Shown piece by piece: positions 8,699 to 18,123 of a DNA stretch of 64,000 nucleotides (position 1 is its first letter; each line of letters starts with the position of its first letter). A program made the position numbers and the translations under genes. Origin of the DNA: Neokomagataea thailandica NBRC 106555. GTDB lineage: Bacteria > Pseudomonadota > Alphaproteobacteria > Acetobacterales > Acetobacteraceae. The notes below the pieces were generated by a model. It did no database searches. It saw only the letters and a program-made list of their open reading frames with translations, and had not been told where the DNA came from. The stretch lies in the NCBI RefSeq assembly GCF_001598495.1, contig NZ_BCZB01000015.1:1-64000 (forward strand), read 5' to 3'.

Positions 8699-11149
8699 AT
8701 GTTTACCGTCATGTTTACTGGAATTTTCAAGAGTGTTTATCGTACGCTGACGCACCAAAAGCGTTATGCCGCGATTAATATTGCGGGGCTGGCGCTGGGT
8801 GTGGCCGTGTTCCTCGTGATGGCGCTGATTGTGCGGTATCAGCTGTCTTATAATGGGTCTTACCCCGGCATGAGTGATGTTTATCGTGCTGATGAGGCAT
8901 TTCGCCTGCCGGGGAATGCACCGTTTGAGACAAAGTTGACGAGTTTTGTCGGTGCGCCGTTCCTGAAGCAGGATTTCCCTGACATTAAAGATGTCCTCCG
9001 CGTTTGGGAGGGGGAGGATATGACGCTGCGCTTGGGGGGGAATGTTCAGCGAGAAGCCGGCGTTATAGCGGACCCGAATGTCTTTTCGTTCTTTAAAGTG
9101 GGGGTGATTGCTGGGGATCGGGCGCATGCGTTGGACCGGGCAGAGGCGGTGGCTATACCGGCCTCAATTGCGCGTAAGTATTTTGGGACAGAGCAGGCGC
9201 TGGGGCAGGTTCTGACGGATGTGAATACGAAGACATCCTTCACGGTGACGCTGGTCTATGCGGACCCGCCGCCGAATACGGATGTGACGTTCGGGGTTGT
9301 GCGGCGGGCCACCAAGTTAACGGGCAACTCTGAAATGACGCAATGGGGCTCGATGGCCGGAGAGATATATGTCCGTATTCCGGATAAGCGGGCAGTTGCG
9401 GGTATTCAGGCAGGGCTGGATGGTTATCCGCTCCAACATCCGGGTGAGGTCACTGAGGAGATGATTAGGACAGAGTTTGGGAAGAGTGCACCGAAGCTTG
9501 TACCGTTTGAGGGGCTACATTTTTACGATGCGACGATTGGGGAAGGCGGTGAGGACCAGAGGCTTGTTTATATTCTGGCGTTTATTGGCCTCGCCGCGCT
9601 CGCTATTTCCTGTGTGAATTACATTAACCTCGCCACCGCCCGAGCTGGAGAGCGGGCGCGTGAAGTGGCTATGCGCAAAGTGTTGGGCGCGACACGTGGG
9701 GTGCTTATCCAGCAATTTATTGCAGAAGCAGTTGGGATTTCGCTCATAGCTGGATTGTTTGGGCTGGCGCTTGCGGAGGTTTCGCTCCAGTTCGTTAATG
9801 CGCAGGGCGGGTGGCAGGTTGCGTTTGACCTGTGGTTTGCGGTGCCTGTGGGGCTGGGTATTGCGGCGCTGGCGGGGTTGCTGGCGGGGGTATATCCGGC
9901 GTTTATTTTGTCGGGCTATCGGGCGGCGTCTGTTCTGGCGTCAAGCAAGATGCCTTCTGGTGGAAAACTGGCTGGACGTCTGCGCAATGCGCTTGTTGTG
10001 GCGCAGTTTGCGTTTGCGACGGGGCTGGCGATTTGCGCGCTCATTATGGGGCAGCAGGCGTCTTATGTGCAGTCCCTCGGGCAGAAGGCTAATCCGGATG
10101 AAATTGTGGTGGTGTATCCGCCCAAAATCGGTGGGGAGGCAGCATTACAACAGGCTTTCGCGTTGGTTCCGGGAGCGGTTGCCGTAGGGCGTAGTAACCT
10201 TTGGCCGCATCATCACAATATGAATAGGATGTATGGGCGGCAGGGCGTACCGGGTCAAAAATTGTTGTCGGCTGGGTATGTTTCTCCTGAATATCAAGCA
10301 CTTTATGGAGTGAAATTGCTGGCGGGGCGGTGGTTTGACCTAGCGCGGGCGATGGATTTTTCTGTGGCAGGTAAGGAAGGCCCAGAAGAAGGGGAAGTGC
10401 GCTCTGGAGAGAGCATCGTCATTAATGCGCAGGCGGCGCGGATGCTTGGGTTTGCGCGGCCAGAGGAGGCTGTTGGCAAAATTATCCATGAGAATGATGA
10501 GAATGCCGATTTGATGATCAGTGGGGTGACGGCGGATCTTCGTTTGAATGGGCCGTCTGAGGGGATGAAAGGGATTGTTTTCTTCGGGCTGCACACGACT
10601 CATCCGCAGGATGGTGACATGGCGTGGCAGGTACGGATTCATGGGGTGACAGCCGGGGAGGCGCGGGAGCGGGTTCAGGCGGCGTGGCACCATGTGCGGC
10701 CTGATGATGTGTTTAACCCTGTGCTGGTGTCGGATATTGAGGCCACGGAATATCGGGAGAGCGGCAATTTATCACGCTTGTTTGGGGTGGGGGCTGGAGT
10801 GTCCATTCTGATCGCGTGTCTTGGGTTGTTTGGGCTTTCTGTCTTTACGTTGGCGCGCCGTGCCCATGAGATTGGTATTCGCAAGGTTTTGGGGGCCGCG
10901 CAGCAGGATATTTTCGTGCTGCTTGGGCGGGAGTTTCTTGGCCCGGTTATTTTGGCGAGTGTTGTGGCGTGGCCTGTGTCGTTGCTTGTGATGTGGCGCT
11001 GGCTTGCGGGCTTTAATGAGCGGGTTGGGCTTGGATTGGGGCCATGTGTTTTGGTCACGGCCATTGCGCTCATCATCGCGGGTGGGACGGTGCTGGTGCA
11101 GGCAGTGCAGGCGTCCCGGCAGGCTCCTGCGGTGGCTTTGCAACGGTAA
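8699..11149 (+). CDS. FtsX/MacB-type ABC permease 2
   Basis: Second FtsX-type permease of the operon, 816 residues, with the same two-half layout as permease 1: REVAMRKVLGATRGVL in the first half and HEIGIRKVLGAAQQDI in the second. GAGGAG lies 8 bases before ATG 8699, and the gene begins 12 bases after the TolC-like stop. Its first codons are almost identical at DNA level to those of permease 3 (74 of 77 positions from 8748), whereas the periplasmic domains differ strongly. This points to tandem duplication with retention or conversion of the 5' end. There is no ATPase of its own. Confidence 0.85.
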   Translation: MFTVMFTGIFKSVYRTLTHQKRYAAINIAGLALGVAVFLVMALIVRYQLSYNGSYPGMSDVYRADEAFRLPGNAPFETKLTSFVGAPFLKQDFPDIKDVLRVWEGEDMTLRLGGNVQREAGVIADPNVFSFFKVGVIAGDRAHALDRAEAVAIPASIARKYFGTEQALGQVLTDVNTKTSFTVTLVYADPPPNTDVTFGVVRRATKLTGNSEMTQWGSMAGEIYVRIPDKRAVAGIQAGLDGYPLQHPGEVTEEMIRTEFGKSAPKLVPFEGLHFYDATIGEGGEDQRLVYILAFIGLAALAISCVNYINLATARAGERAREVAMRKVLGATRGVLIQQFIAEAVGISLIAGLFGLALAEVSLQFVNAQGGWQVAFDLWFAVPVGLGIAALAGLLAGVYPAFILSGYRAASVLASSKMPSGGKLAGRLRNALVVAQFAFATGLAICALIMGQQASYVQSLGQKANPDEIVVVYPPKIGGEAALQQAFALVPGAVAVGRSNLWPHHHNMNRMYGRQGVPGQKLLSAGYVSPEYQALYGVKLLAGRWFDLARAMDFSVAGKEGPEEGEVRSGESIVINAQAARMLGFARPEEAVGKIIHENDENADLMISGVTADLRLNGPSEGMKGIVFFGLHTTHPQDGDMAWQVRIHGVTAGEARERVQAAWHHVRPDDVFNPVLVSDIEATEYRESGNLSRLFGVGAGVSILIACLGLFGLSVFTLARRAHEIGIRKVLGAAQQDIFVLLGREFLGPVILASVVAWPVSLLVMWRWLAGFNERVGLGLGPCVLVTAIALIIAGGTVLVQAVQASRQAPAVALQR

Positions 11150-11245
11150 TAGGGCGTTTTGAATGATGTGAGGGGCAGTGTTTGGCCCAAGGGTTGGCAC
11201 CAAAACTGACCTGTCATTCGGTAGGTTGGTGAGGGAGATAAAGCG

Positions 11246-13675
11246 ATGTTTACAGCAATTTTTAAAAATGTTTACCGGAGTTTGACGCACCAAAAGCGTT
11301 ATGCCGCGATTAATATTTTGGGGCTGGCGCTGGGTGTGGCTGTGTTCCTCGTGATGGCGTTGATCGTGCATTATGAGGAGACTTATGACACGACACTGCC
11401 ACGGGCGGGGCAGATTTATCAGGTTGATGAAGTGGCGCGCCTGCCGCACACGGCGCCGGAAGAAAACGATAATGTAAGCTTTGTTCCGTTTCCGTTTCTG
11501 AAACAGGATTTCCATGAAATTCAGGCCGCTACATATGTGATGCGGATTCCGTTGACGGTGCGCTCGGGTGAAGAGATCGGGCAAGAACAGGTCACGATGA
11601 CGGATAAGGATTTCTTTTCCATTTTTGACCTGACGTTATTGGCTGGAGATAAGGCGACGGCGTTGGACGGGCCGGAGAAGGTCGTGATTTCCCAAAATAT
11701 GGCGCGTAAATATTTTGGCACGACGGACGCACTTGGGAAAACGTTACATATTGATGATGATAAAGGGGATGCAGTTGTTACGGGTATTTTGGCGCAACCG
11801 CCTGCCAATCGGACGGTGAATTTTGATATTGTTGAACTCACGCCGAGCAAGTGGTTTTCGTACTGGCCCTTCAAGACTTGGGGGGCAGAATGGGGGACTA
11901 TCTGGGTTCGGCTGGCACATCCGCAGGATCGGGCGCGTGTTGACCAAGGTTTTCAGCATTATATTGCGCGCCATCCGGGACGCGACACACTCGGTTCGGT
12001 CAAAGAAATGTTTGGTGATGGCGGATTGGAGTTGGTTCCGCTCCCTCACGTTCATTTCCATAATGTGGAGATTGGTGAGGGCGGGAATAGCCGGGCTTTG
12101 ATCCATATATTGGGCCTGATTGGCTGCGCAGCTTTGGCGACGGCGGTGATTAATTATGTGAATTTAGCGACATCTCGCTCAGTCCTACGGGCGCGTGAAG
12201 TGGCGATGCGTAAGGTTTTGGGCGCAACGCGGGCGGCGTTAATAACGCAATTTATGTGTGAAGCACTGGTCTTGGTGTTGATTGCGGTGTTTATCGGCGC
12301 GGCTTTGACCGAAATAGCGCTGCACTGGGTCAATGCGTGGGGTGGCTGGAGCTTATGGATGGATTGGCCGTTTCTTTTCCCGATATTGGGGGCGGTTATT
12401 GCGGTCACGACGTGCGTGGCGGGGTTCTATCCGGCGATTATTTTGTCGGGCTATCGACCGGCGATTATTCTGGCCAGCAGTAAGACGCCTTCAGGGGGAC
12501 GGTTAGAAAGTGCTGTGCGCTCTGCGTTGGTGGTTGGGCAATTTGGCTTTGCGCTGGTCTTAGGGATTTGTACGATGGTGATGCTCTCCCAAGCGTCTTA
12601 CATACGGCATATGGACCGTGGAGTGCGGCAGGATGGATTGATTGTTATTGATTCTCTTTGGAATCAAAGTCTTAAGGCGCGACAAAAAGAGATTATCACG
12701 CGTTTGTCTGCTGTGCCGGGTGTATCGATTGCCACGCGCTCCGATCTTTACCCGTATCATGCGGTCGATGGTATGGATTTTGCTTTAGCTGGGCATGCGG
12801 ACAAGCATAATATGCGATGGGGCAGTGCTACGGTGGGGTATTTTGACGCGATAGGCGCGCATTTGATCGCGGGGCGTTTTTTTGATGCTCAGCATGGAAT
12901 GGATTATATTCGTCAGGACGGGGATGAAGTTGAGCGGAATGTCATTTTGTCACGTCAGGCGGTGGTGGAATTAGGGTTCGCATCCCCAGAGAAGGCCGTA
13001 GGGGCGAGTGTACACACCGTCTATAATGGTCAGAATGGTGCGGAGAGCCATATTATCGGTGTGGTTGAGGATATTCGTTTCAACGGTGCTCAAGGGCATA
13101 TGCGCCCCATTCTGTATTATGGCACCAATCGACCGATTACGTTATGTGGAGCGCTTATTCGTTACGACCATGTTCCGCAAAATGTGATGATGGATCGTTT
13201 GAAAGCGGCGTGGCACGACATCGCGCCGGATGCGGCGTTTAGCGCGAAGAGCGTCTCTGAGATTTATGCCGCAGATTCAGCGCCGGAACAAAATCGTGGC
13301 AGTCTCTTTGCGATGGGCGCTGGTGTGGCGATAGGGATTGCGTGTTTGGGGCTGTATGGCTTGTCCTCGTTTTATGTGTCCCGCAGACGGCAGGAAATTG
13401 GTATTCGCAAAGTCTTGGGCGCGCAGCCGAGGGATATTTTGTTTCAGTTTTTACGCGAGTTTTTGAAGCCGGTTGTATTGGCGGCGTTTATCGCGTGGCC
13501 TGTGGCGTGGTTTCTTATGCGGTCTTGGCTGTCTGATTATAGTAACCGTATCGCACTGACGCCTGTGCCGTTTACTCTCATCACGCTGGGGGCGTTGTGT
13601 ATTGCGAGTTTAACGGTGCTGGGGCAGACGTTTCGTGCTGTAAAGCAAGCGCCTGTTGAGGCATTGCGTCAGTAG
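11246..13675 (+). CDS. FtsX/MacB-type ABC permease 3
   Basis: Third FtsX-type permease, 809 residues, paralogous to permease 2. It carries REVAMRKVLGATRAAL and QEIGIRKVLGAQPRDI at the two FtsX segments, with divergent periplasmic domains. A GAGGGAGA ribosome binding site lies about 7 bases before the ATG. The 96-base spacer after permease 2 contains no gene; its last 25 or so bases resemble the ribosome-binding region before permease 2, supporting duplication of a unit that included the leader. It is the last gene of the efflux operon. Confidence 0.85.
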   Translation: MFTAIFKNVYRSLTHQKRYAAINILGLALGVAVFLVMALIVHYEETYDTTLPRAGQIYQVDEVARLPHTAPEENDNVSFVPFPFLKQDFHEIQAATYVMRIPLTVRSGEEIGQEQVTMTDKDFFSIFDLTLLAGDKATALDGPEKVVISQNMARKYFGTTDALGKTLHIDDDKGDAVVTGILAQPPANRTVNFDIVELTPSKWFSYWPFKTWGAEWGTIWVRLAHPQDRARVDQGFQHYIARHPGRDTLGSVKEMFGDGGLELVPLPHVHFHNVEIGEGGNSRALIHILGLIGCAALATAVINYVNLATSRSVLRAREVAMRKVLGATRAALITQFMCEALVLVLIAVFIGAALTEIALHWVNAWGGWSLWMDWPFLFPILGAVIAVTTCVAGFYPAIILSGYRPAIILASSKTPSGGRLESAVRSALVVGQFGFALVLGICTMVMLSQASYIRHMDRGVRQDGLIVIDSLWNQSLKARQKEIITRLSAVPGVSIATRSDLYPYHAVDGMDFALAGHADKHNMRWGSATVGYFDAIGAHLIAGRFFDAQHGMDYIRQDGDEVERNVILSRQAVVELGFASPEKAVGASVHTVYNGQNGAESHIIGVVEDIRFNGAQGHMRPILYYGTNRPITLCGALIRYDHVPQNVMMDRLKAAWHDIAPDAAFSAKSVSEIYAADSAPEQNRGSLFAMGAGVAIGIACLGLYGLSSFYVSRRRQEIGIRKVLGAQPRDILFQFLREFLKPVVLAAFIAWPVAWFLMRSWLSDYSNRIALTPVPFTLITLGALCIASLTVLGQTFRAVKQAPVEALRQ

Positions 13676-13737
13676 GGCAATGGGGGCGTATGATTTTCAA
13701 TAGAAGAGGGGCAAGCTAAGTTGGAGGGCGTGGATAA

Positions 13738-14127
13738 AGTGGAGTATTTCTAATTGAACTGGAAAGCCATGATGCTTCGCACGGTATGTTCCACAATGCG
13801 CATGAGTTTAAAGTCTTGTCCCCAGAGGTTGAAGTAGGGCTGTCGCATTATTGTGTACTTCCTCTGGAAGAAGGGGCTGAGCTTCAGGTTATCCGTGTGG
13901 GTGTTGGCTACGTTGATTTATCAACCCAAATCATACCACATTGGCGTGTAGCCCTTGCAGGCCGCTATGAAGCTGATAGTGATGTTGGCAATGCCAATAC
14001 AGGAAAAATATACACGCGCTATGACCTCAATAAATATATTGGCTTTCGAGGCGCCGTGAATATGGGGTTTCGTGACTCGTCATTATGTTTACTGATAGTA
14101 TTATTTGGTTTTTATTATTTTTTTTAA
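13738..14127 (+). pseudogene. TonB-dependent receptor remnant
   Basis: The frame is open from 13738, after a stop at 13735, to 14127. Its middle (GRYEADSDVGNANTGKIYTR.. and ..IGFRGAVNMGFRDSSL) matches the strand pattern of TonB-dependent receptors, where RYExYSDFG..TGK is followed by LRGTVSTGFRAPSL. The similarity stops right after that motif and the last 15 residues are low-complexity hydrophobic. Plug, signal peptide and most of the barrel are missing, so this is an internal fragment, not a working gene. The AT-rich flank downstream (14100-14290) fits a deletion or insertion scar. An ATG at 13786 could give a 113-residue product, but no ribosome binding site is evident. Confidence 0.6.
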
Positions 14128-14386
14128 TATGATAAATTTAAAAATGGTTATTTTTAAATTTTATTACCCTAAGGATACGTTATATCATACTCATTATTTT
14201 GGCGAATATTCTCTGAATAATAACCAAAAAAAATAGTTAAATAAAGGATAATATATATTTTTTACTTTGCGAAATGTCTGTTTTTGGAGTGATGTTACCG
14301 GAAGAGAACGGATCATGGGCTGAAAAGGCAGCCCGTTAACACATCCGCTGATGGGAGTGTTGTACTATGGTCCTAGGGGAGCAGAA
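14128..14386. other. AT-rich gene-free stretch with possible structured leader
   Basis: Very AT-rich to about 14290, then a possible folded leader for the downstream peptidase: GGGCTG-AAAAGG-CAGCCC (14317-14334) nested between CGGAT (14309) and ATCCG (14343). No gene, tRNA or recognised riboswitch is visible. The sedolisin ribosome binding site AGGGGAG is at 14375-14381. Confidence 0.3.
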
Positions 14387-16309
14387 ATGAAAAACGCTTT
14401 TCGGTATTTTTTAGGTGTAGCTGGTCTTTTAGGGGGTGGTGCGCACGGTGTTTACGCCGCGCCATTGAGTACAGATTTTATCCCTCATGAAACAGCTTCT
14501 GCCGAAACCGCCGTGCATTTTGATGTGACGCTGCCTTTGCGTGACCCTGCTGGATTGGCTGAATTAGTTCGCAAGCAGCAGGACCCTACCGCCCCAGAAT
14601 ATCATCACTGGCTACAGCCTATTGATATTTTAAATCGTTTTGGGCCAACGGCTTATGATGTGGCAAAGGCGAAAGCGGCGCTGGAAGCGCGCGGTTTAAG
14701 TGTTCAGCAAGAGGGACGAACACTGCATGTGAGTGGGCGTGTAGCACCCGTCAATGCAACACTTTCAACGTCTTTGAAGGTTGCGCATGTTGCTGAAGGA
14801 AAAGTGCATATTTACACCGCGAGTAAGCCGGTATTGCCGGCCGAATTCGCCGTAGGATCGGTTGTTACGGGGTTAAGTGCTCATGAGCATGTGGCGCGCC
14901 CTTATCTCCAACATGTTCAGCTGCCTCCCAGTGTTGCAAATCCCAAAAATCGCTTTTCAACGACGGGTGCGTATTGGTTTACGGATTTAAAGCAAGCTTA
15001 TGGATACCCCTCTTATGAGGCGCATGTTTCTACGCAAGCCGGTGTTCGCCGTCTAGATGGGAGTGGAGCAACCGTTGCTATTTTGATGGCATCAGATGTT
15101 TATGACAGCGATGTCGAAGCGATGTTCGAGCATGAGCAGTTCAAGCAAAAGGCAGGATTATCGGCTAATCCGAAGTTGGCCGGGCGTGTTGCTGTTGATG
15201 GTGGGGCGACGACTAGTAGCTCTGCTTTGGATGAAGCATCGCTGGATGTACAGCAAGCTTTAGGCGGTGCGCCGGGGGCTAATGTTATTTTATATACTCT
15301 GCCCGATTTGTCAGATACGCACATTATTGATGGTTATACAAAAATCATTAATGATAATAAGGCTGATGTTGTTTCATCGTCATTTGGTGGTTGTGAATTA
15401 TTTTACACGGCGGCTTATAATGAAGGCGTTGATCAGACGCAGACATTAAATTTAGAGCATGAACTTTTTCTGCAAGGGAATGCGCAGGGTATCACTTTCC
15501 TTGCCTCATCGGGGGATGAATCTGGCTTGGAATGCCCCAATCTTACATATCTCAATGGAGGCAATGGCCAGTTTATCCCGAGTGTTTCGACCCCGGCGGC
15601 AGATCCAAATGTGACGGCGGTTGGCGGTACAAATTTGGTAACCGCATCGACGGCAGGCTCATTAGATTCTCCCTATCTGCGTGAAAATGCTTATGCTGAT
15701 CCAGAAACGCCCTATGATCCAGATAATGTCGGTGCAGAGGCATCCGGCGGATATTGGGGAGCTGGTGGTGGTGTTTCAACCATTTTTGCTGCGCCGACGT
15801 ATCAATTAAACGCAGGCATTAATACGGGCTCAACGTCCAACCGTGCTCTGCCGGATATTGGTATGCAAGTGGGGGGATGCCCTGGCTTGGCTCAGTCTCC
15901 GTGCAACGGCGGGGATACGGCGGAAGAGGGGAATGGCAATTCTGAGCGCTCGGCCGTTATTGTTTATATTCAAGGCCAGCCATCAGGCTTAATTGGTACG
16001 TCTGTTGCGTCTCCAGAGTTCTCGTCTGTTGTGGCATTATTGGTTGAAAAGTCAGGGCGCCAAGGAAATTTGAATCCTTATATTTATAGCCTAGGACAGC
16101 AGCAATCATCCTCTCCCAATAGCCAATATGCGGCATATCACCGCGATATTCCGGGGTATAACGGCGTGGTGACGAATGGGCAGCCTGTGCAGTCAGGACA
16201 TGCTTATTTTAACTATACTGTTGGTAATGGTACGCCCGTTGTGAAGAACTTTATTGGTGCTTATTCTGTGCCCAGTGCAGGAACACCTCAGACTTCGACA
16301 AATCCATAA
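14387..16309 (+). CDS. Secreted pro-kumamolisin/sedolisin peptidase (S53)
   Basis: Exported serine-carboxyl endopeptidase of 640 residues. A signal peptide ends near GVYAAP, a pro-kumamolisin activation domain follows (HWLQPIDILNRFGPTAYDV.. about residues 50-170), then the S53 catalytic domain. The catalytic Glu and Asp are in DEASLDVQ (about residue 281), the oxyanion Asp is likely the TKIINDNKADVV Asp, and the nucleophile Ser is in IGTSVASPE (about 537). A C-terminal calcium-site Asp is in HRDIPGYNG. Kumamolisin-type enzymes normally have SGTSAS at the nucleophile, so IGTSVAS is a mild variant. ATG 14387 is chosen for its AGGGGAG site; an ATG 36 bases upstream has none. A strong terminator follows. 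Confidence 0.87.
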   Translation: MKNAFRYFLGVAGLLGGGAHGVYAAPLSTDFIPHETASAETAVHFDVTLPLRDPAGLAELVRKQQDPTAPEYHHWLQPIDILNRFGPTAYDVAKAKAALEARGLSVQQEGRTLHVSGRVAPVNATLSTSLKVAHVAEGKVHIYTASKPVLPAEFAVGSVVTGLSAHEHVARPYLQHVQLPPSVANPKNRFSTTGAYWFTDLKQAYGYPSYEAHVSTQAGVRRLDGSGATVAILMASDVYDSDVEAMFEHEQFKQKAGLSANPKLAGRVAVDGGATTSSSALDEASLDVQQALGGAPGANVILYTLPDLSDTHIIDGYTKIINDNKADVVSSSFGGCELFYTAAYNEGVDQTQTLNLEHELFLQGNAQGITFLASSGDESGLECPNLTYLNGGNGQFIPSVSTPAADPNVTAVGGTNLVTASTAGSLDSPYLRENAYADPETPYDPDNVGAEASGGYWGAGGGVSTIFAAPTYQLNAGINTGSTSNRALPDIGMQVGGCPGLAQSPCNGGDTAEEGNGNSERSAVIVYIQGQPSGLIGTSVASPEFSSVVALLVEKSGRQGNLNPYIYSLGQQQSSSPNSQYAAYHRDIPGYNGVVTNGQPVQSGHAYFNYTVGNGTPVVKNFIGAYSVPSAGTPQTSTNP

Positions 16310-16314
16310 AGGGA

Positions 16315-16346
16315 AAGGCCCAACTCTTACGGGGTTGGGCCTTTTG
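16315..16346 (+). terminator. Intrinsic terminator after the S53 peptidase
   Basis: AAGGCCCAAC (16315-16324) pairs perfectly with GTTGGGCCTT (16334-16343) around a 9-base loop, followed by T residues. It lies between convergent genes and may also stop mqo transcription arriving from the other side. Confidence 0.85.
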
Positions 16347-16358
16347 ACGTCTTTTATT

Positions 16359-17840
16359 TTAGCCGTTTAGGTTCAAAATAGCGGCTGTTTCTTGGCGGAT
16401 CTGGTGGCAGGCTTCCTGATGCGTTGCGAGATCGAGGCCATAGGACGGCAAGAGTGTCTTAAGCTTTTGTGTGTAGTCTTTGGATAGGCCCAGACTATCG
16501 GCATGTGCTGTGAGGAGCTTGAGAATAATTCCAGCAGAAACAGACGCCCCCGGTGAAGCGCCCAAGACAGCAGAGAGCGTGCCATCTGCGCTTTTGATCA
16601 CCTCGGTCCCGAGCTTTAAAACACCACGGCCTTTGCCTTCTGGGCGGATGATTTGTACGCGCTGCCCTGCGATGACGCGGTTCCAGTCCTGAGGTTGTGC
16701 AAGTGGGTAAGTACCGTGCAAAAATGCCATTCGTGCGGCATCACTTTGGACGATTTCAGTCATCAGATAACGCACAAGGGGCAGATTATCGAGCCCCGCA
16801 CTTAGGGCCGGCCATAGATTATCTGCTTTAAGAGAGCGTACATAATCGCTGGGTGCCCCTGTTTTTAAAAAGCGCGTTGTAAAACCGGCATAGGGGCCAA
16901 AGAGAAGCTGATTCTTCCCGTCAATTATGCGTGTATCCAGATGCGGGACAGACATTGGTGGGGCCCCAACGGGGGCCATGCCGTAGACCTTTGCATGATG
17001 GCGTGAGATGACATCAGGGTTCGTACATTTCATCCAAATGCCACTTACAGGAAAACCGGCATAGCCTTTGGCTTCAGGGAGCTTGGCCTGCTGTAGCAAG
17101 GGGAGCGTTGCACCGCCTGCGCCGATGAAGACGCAGCGTGTTGAGAACGTAATATCCCCCTGAGGACTGCGTGCTGTTACGGACCATTGGCCACTCAGGG
17201 AGCGCTTTAAGCGGGTAACGCGGTGTTCCGTTAGTAATTGTACGGCACCTTTTTGCGTGACTCCTTTGAAGAGAGAGCGGGTGAGTGTACCGAAATTAAC
17301 GTCTGTTCCGTGTAAAACGCGTGTTGCAGCGACGGGCTCACTGGGGTTGCGGCCTTCCATGGCGAGAGGCGCCCAAGAGGTAATGGTTGCTGGATCTTCA
17401 GAGTATTCCATGCCAGCAAAGCAATGATGCGCGGAGAGAGCCTCATAGCGCTTTTTGAGGAATGCGACGTCCTTATGGCCATGGACGAGGGCGATATGCG
17501 GACAATTTGTAATAAACTGCTCTGGAGATGGGAGCAGGTTATTGCGTACCCAATGCGCCCAGAGTTGGCGGGAGAGGTCAAAATCTGTGTTGATGCTTAA
17601 GGCTTTATCAATGGCGATGCTGCCATCTGTGGCCATGGGCGTATAATTGAGTTCACAATACGCGGCGTGACCTGTCCCGGCATTGTTCCAAGCATTGCTG
17701 CTTTCTAAGCCCGCTTCGGGCAAACCTTCCAGCACAACAATGTTGAGATGCGGTGCCACCTCTTGGAGGAGTGCGGCAAAAGTCGCACTCATAATACCTG
17801 CGCCAATGAGCACGAGATCAGGGGAGGTCAATGTCCGCAT
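16359..17840 (-). CDS. mqo: Malate:quinone oxidoreductase
   Basis: FAD-dependent, membrane-associated malate dehydrogenase (493 residues) that oxidises malate to oxaloacetate and passes electrons to quinone. The N-terminal dinucleotide fold LVLIGAGIMSATFAALL, the family motif ESSNAWNNAGTGHAAYCELN and GAGGATLPLLQ are present, and the length is normal. It is a TCA-cycle and respiratory entry enzyme, common in acetic acid bacteria. It follows a small membrane-protein gene by only 6 bases and has no clear ribosome binding site, which suggests translational coupling within the metH transcript. Confidence 0.95.
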   Translation of the reverse strand: MRTLTSPDLVLIGAGIMSATFAALLQEVAPHLNIVVLEGLPEAGLESSNAWNNAGTGHAAYCELNYTPMATDGSIAIDKALSINTDFDLSRQLWAHWVRNNLLPSPEQFITNCPHIALVHGHKDVAFLKKRYEALSAHHCFAGMEYSEDPATITSWAPLAMEGRNPSEPVAATRVLHGTDVNFGTLTRSLFKGVTQKGAVQLLTEHRVTRLKRSLSGQWSVTARSPQGDITFSTRCVFIGAGGATLPLLQQAKLPEAKGYAGFPVSGIWMKCTNPDVISRHHAKVYGMAPVGAPPMSVPHLDTRIIDGKNQLLFGPYAGFTTRFLKTGAPSDYVRSLKADNLWPALSAGLDNLPLVRYLMTEIVQSDAARMAFLHGTYPLAQPQDWNRVIAGQRVQIIRPEGKGRGVLKLGTEVIKSADGTLSAVLGASPGASVSAGIILKLLTAHADSLGLSKDYTQKLKTLLPSYGLDLATHQEACHQIRQETAAILNLNG

Positions 17841-17846
17841 GGTGCG

Positions 17847-18119
17847 TTAGCCGTTGTTTGAGTTGTTAGGCTGGAGAGTGTTGGTGATGCGCAGTACGAG
17901 CCACGGTATAAGGAAGTAAAGCCAGACAAGAATAAGCATGAAGCGGGTCAAGCTGTGCATGTCTGCCTTGATGACATTTCGGCAAAACATGAAGGCGAGA
18001 CCAAGTGCGCAGGATACGCAAATGGCCCCAAAAAGGTTGCCCATGAGGCCGCGCCCATCATTCATCTGTTGGAAGCGTGTGATGATGCTGTTGTGTGTGT
18101 TCATGCTCATGGTGCTCAA
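17847..18119 (-). CDS. Small two-helix membrane protein, unknown function
   Basis: A 90-residue protein with two predicted transmembrane helices (about residues 27-47 and 58-78) and polar ends, including an Asn-rich C-terminus. No family is recognised. It is wedged between metH (4 bases upstream) and mqo (6 bases downstream) on the same strand, so it is very probably co-transcribed. Mqo is a peripheral membrane enzyme, so a role in anchoring it is conceivable but has no direct support. A second in-frame ATG lies five codons further in. Confidence 0.6.
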   Translation of the reverse strand: MSTMSMNTHNSIITRFQQMNDGRGLMGNLFGAICVSCALGLAFMFCRNVIKADMHSLTRFMLILVWLYFLIPWLVLRITNTLQPNNSNNG

Positions 18120-18123
18120 CAGG

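Noticed and set aside
10772-11584. 270-codon open frame on the minus strand across permeases 2 and 3
   Set aside because: Arg/Pro/His-rich composition, spans two real genes and their spacer, and has no family features; it is an antisense shadow of GC-biased codons.
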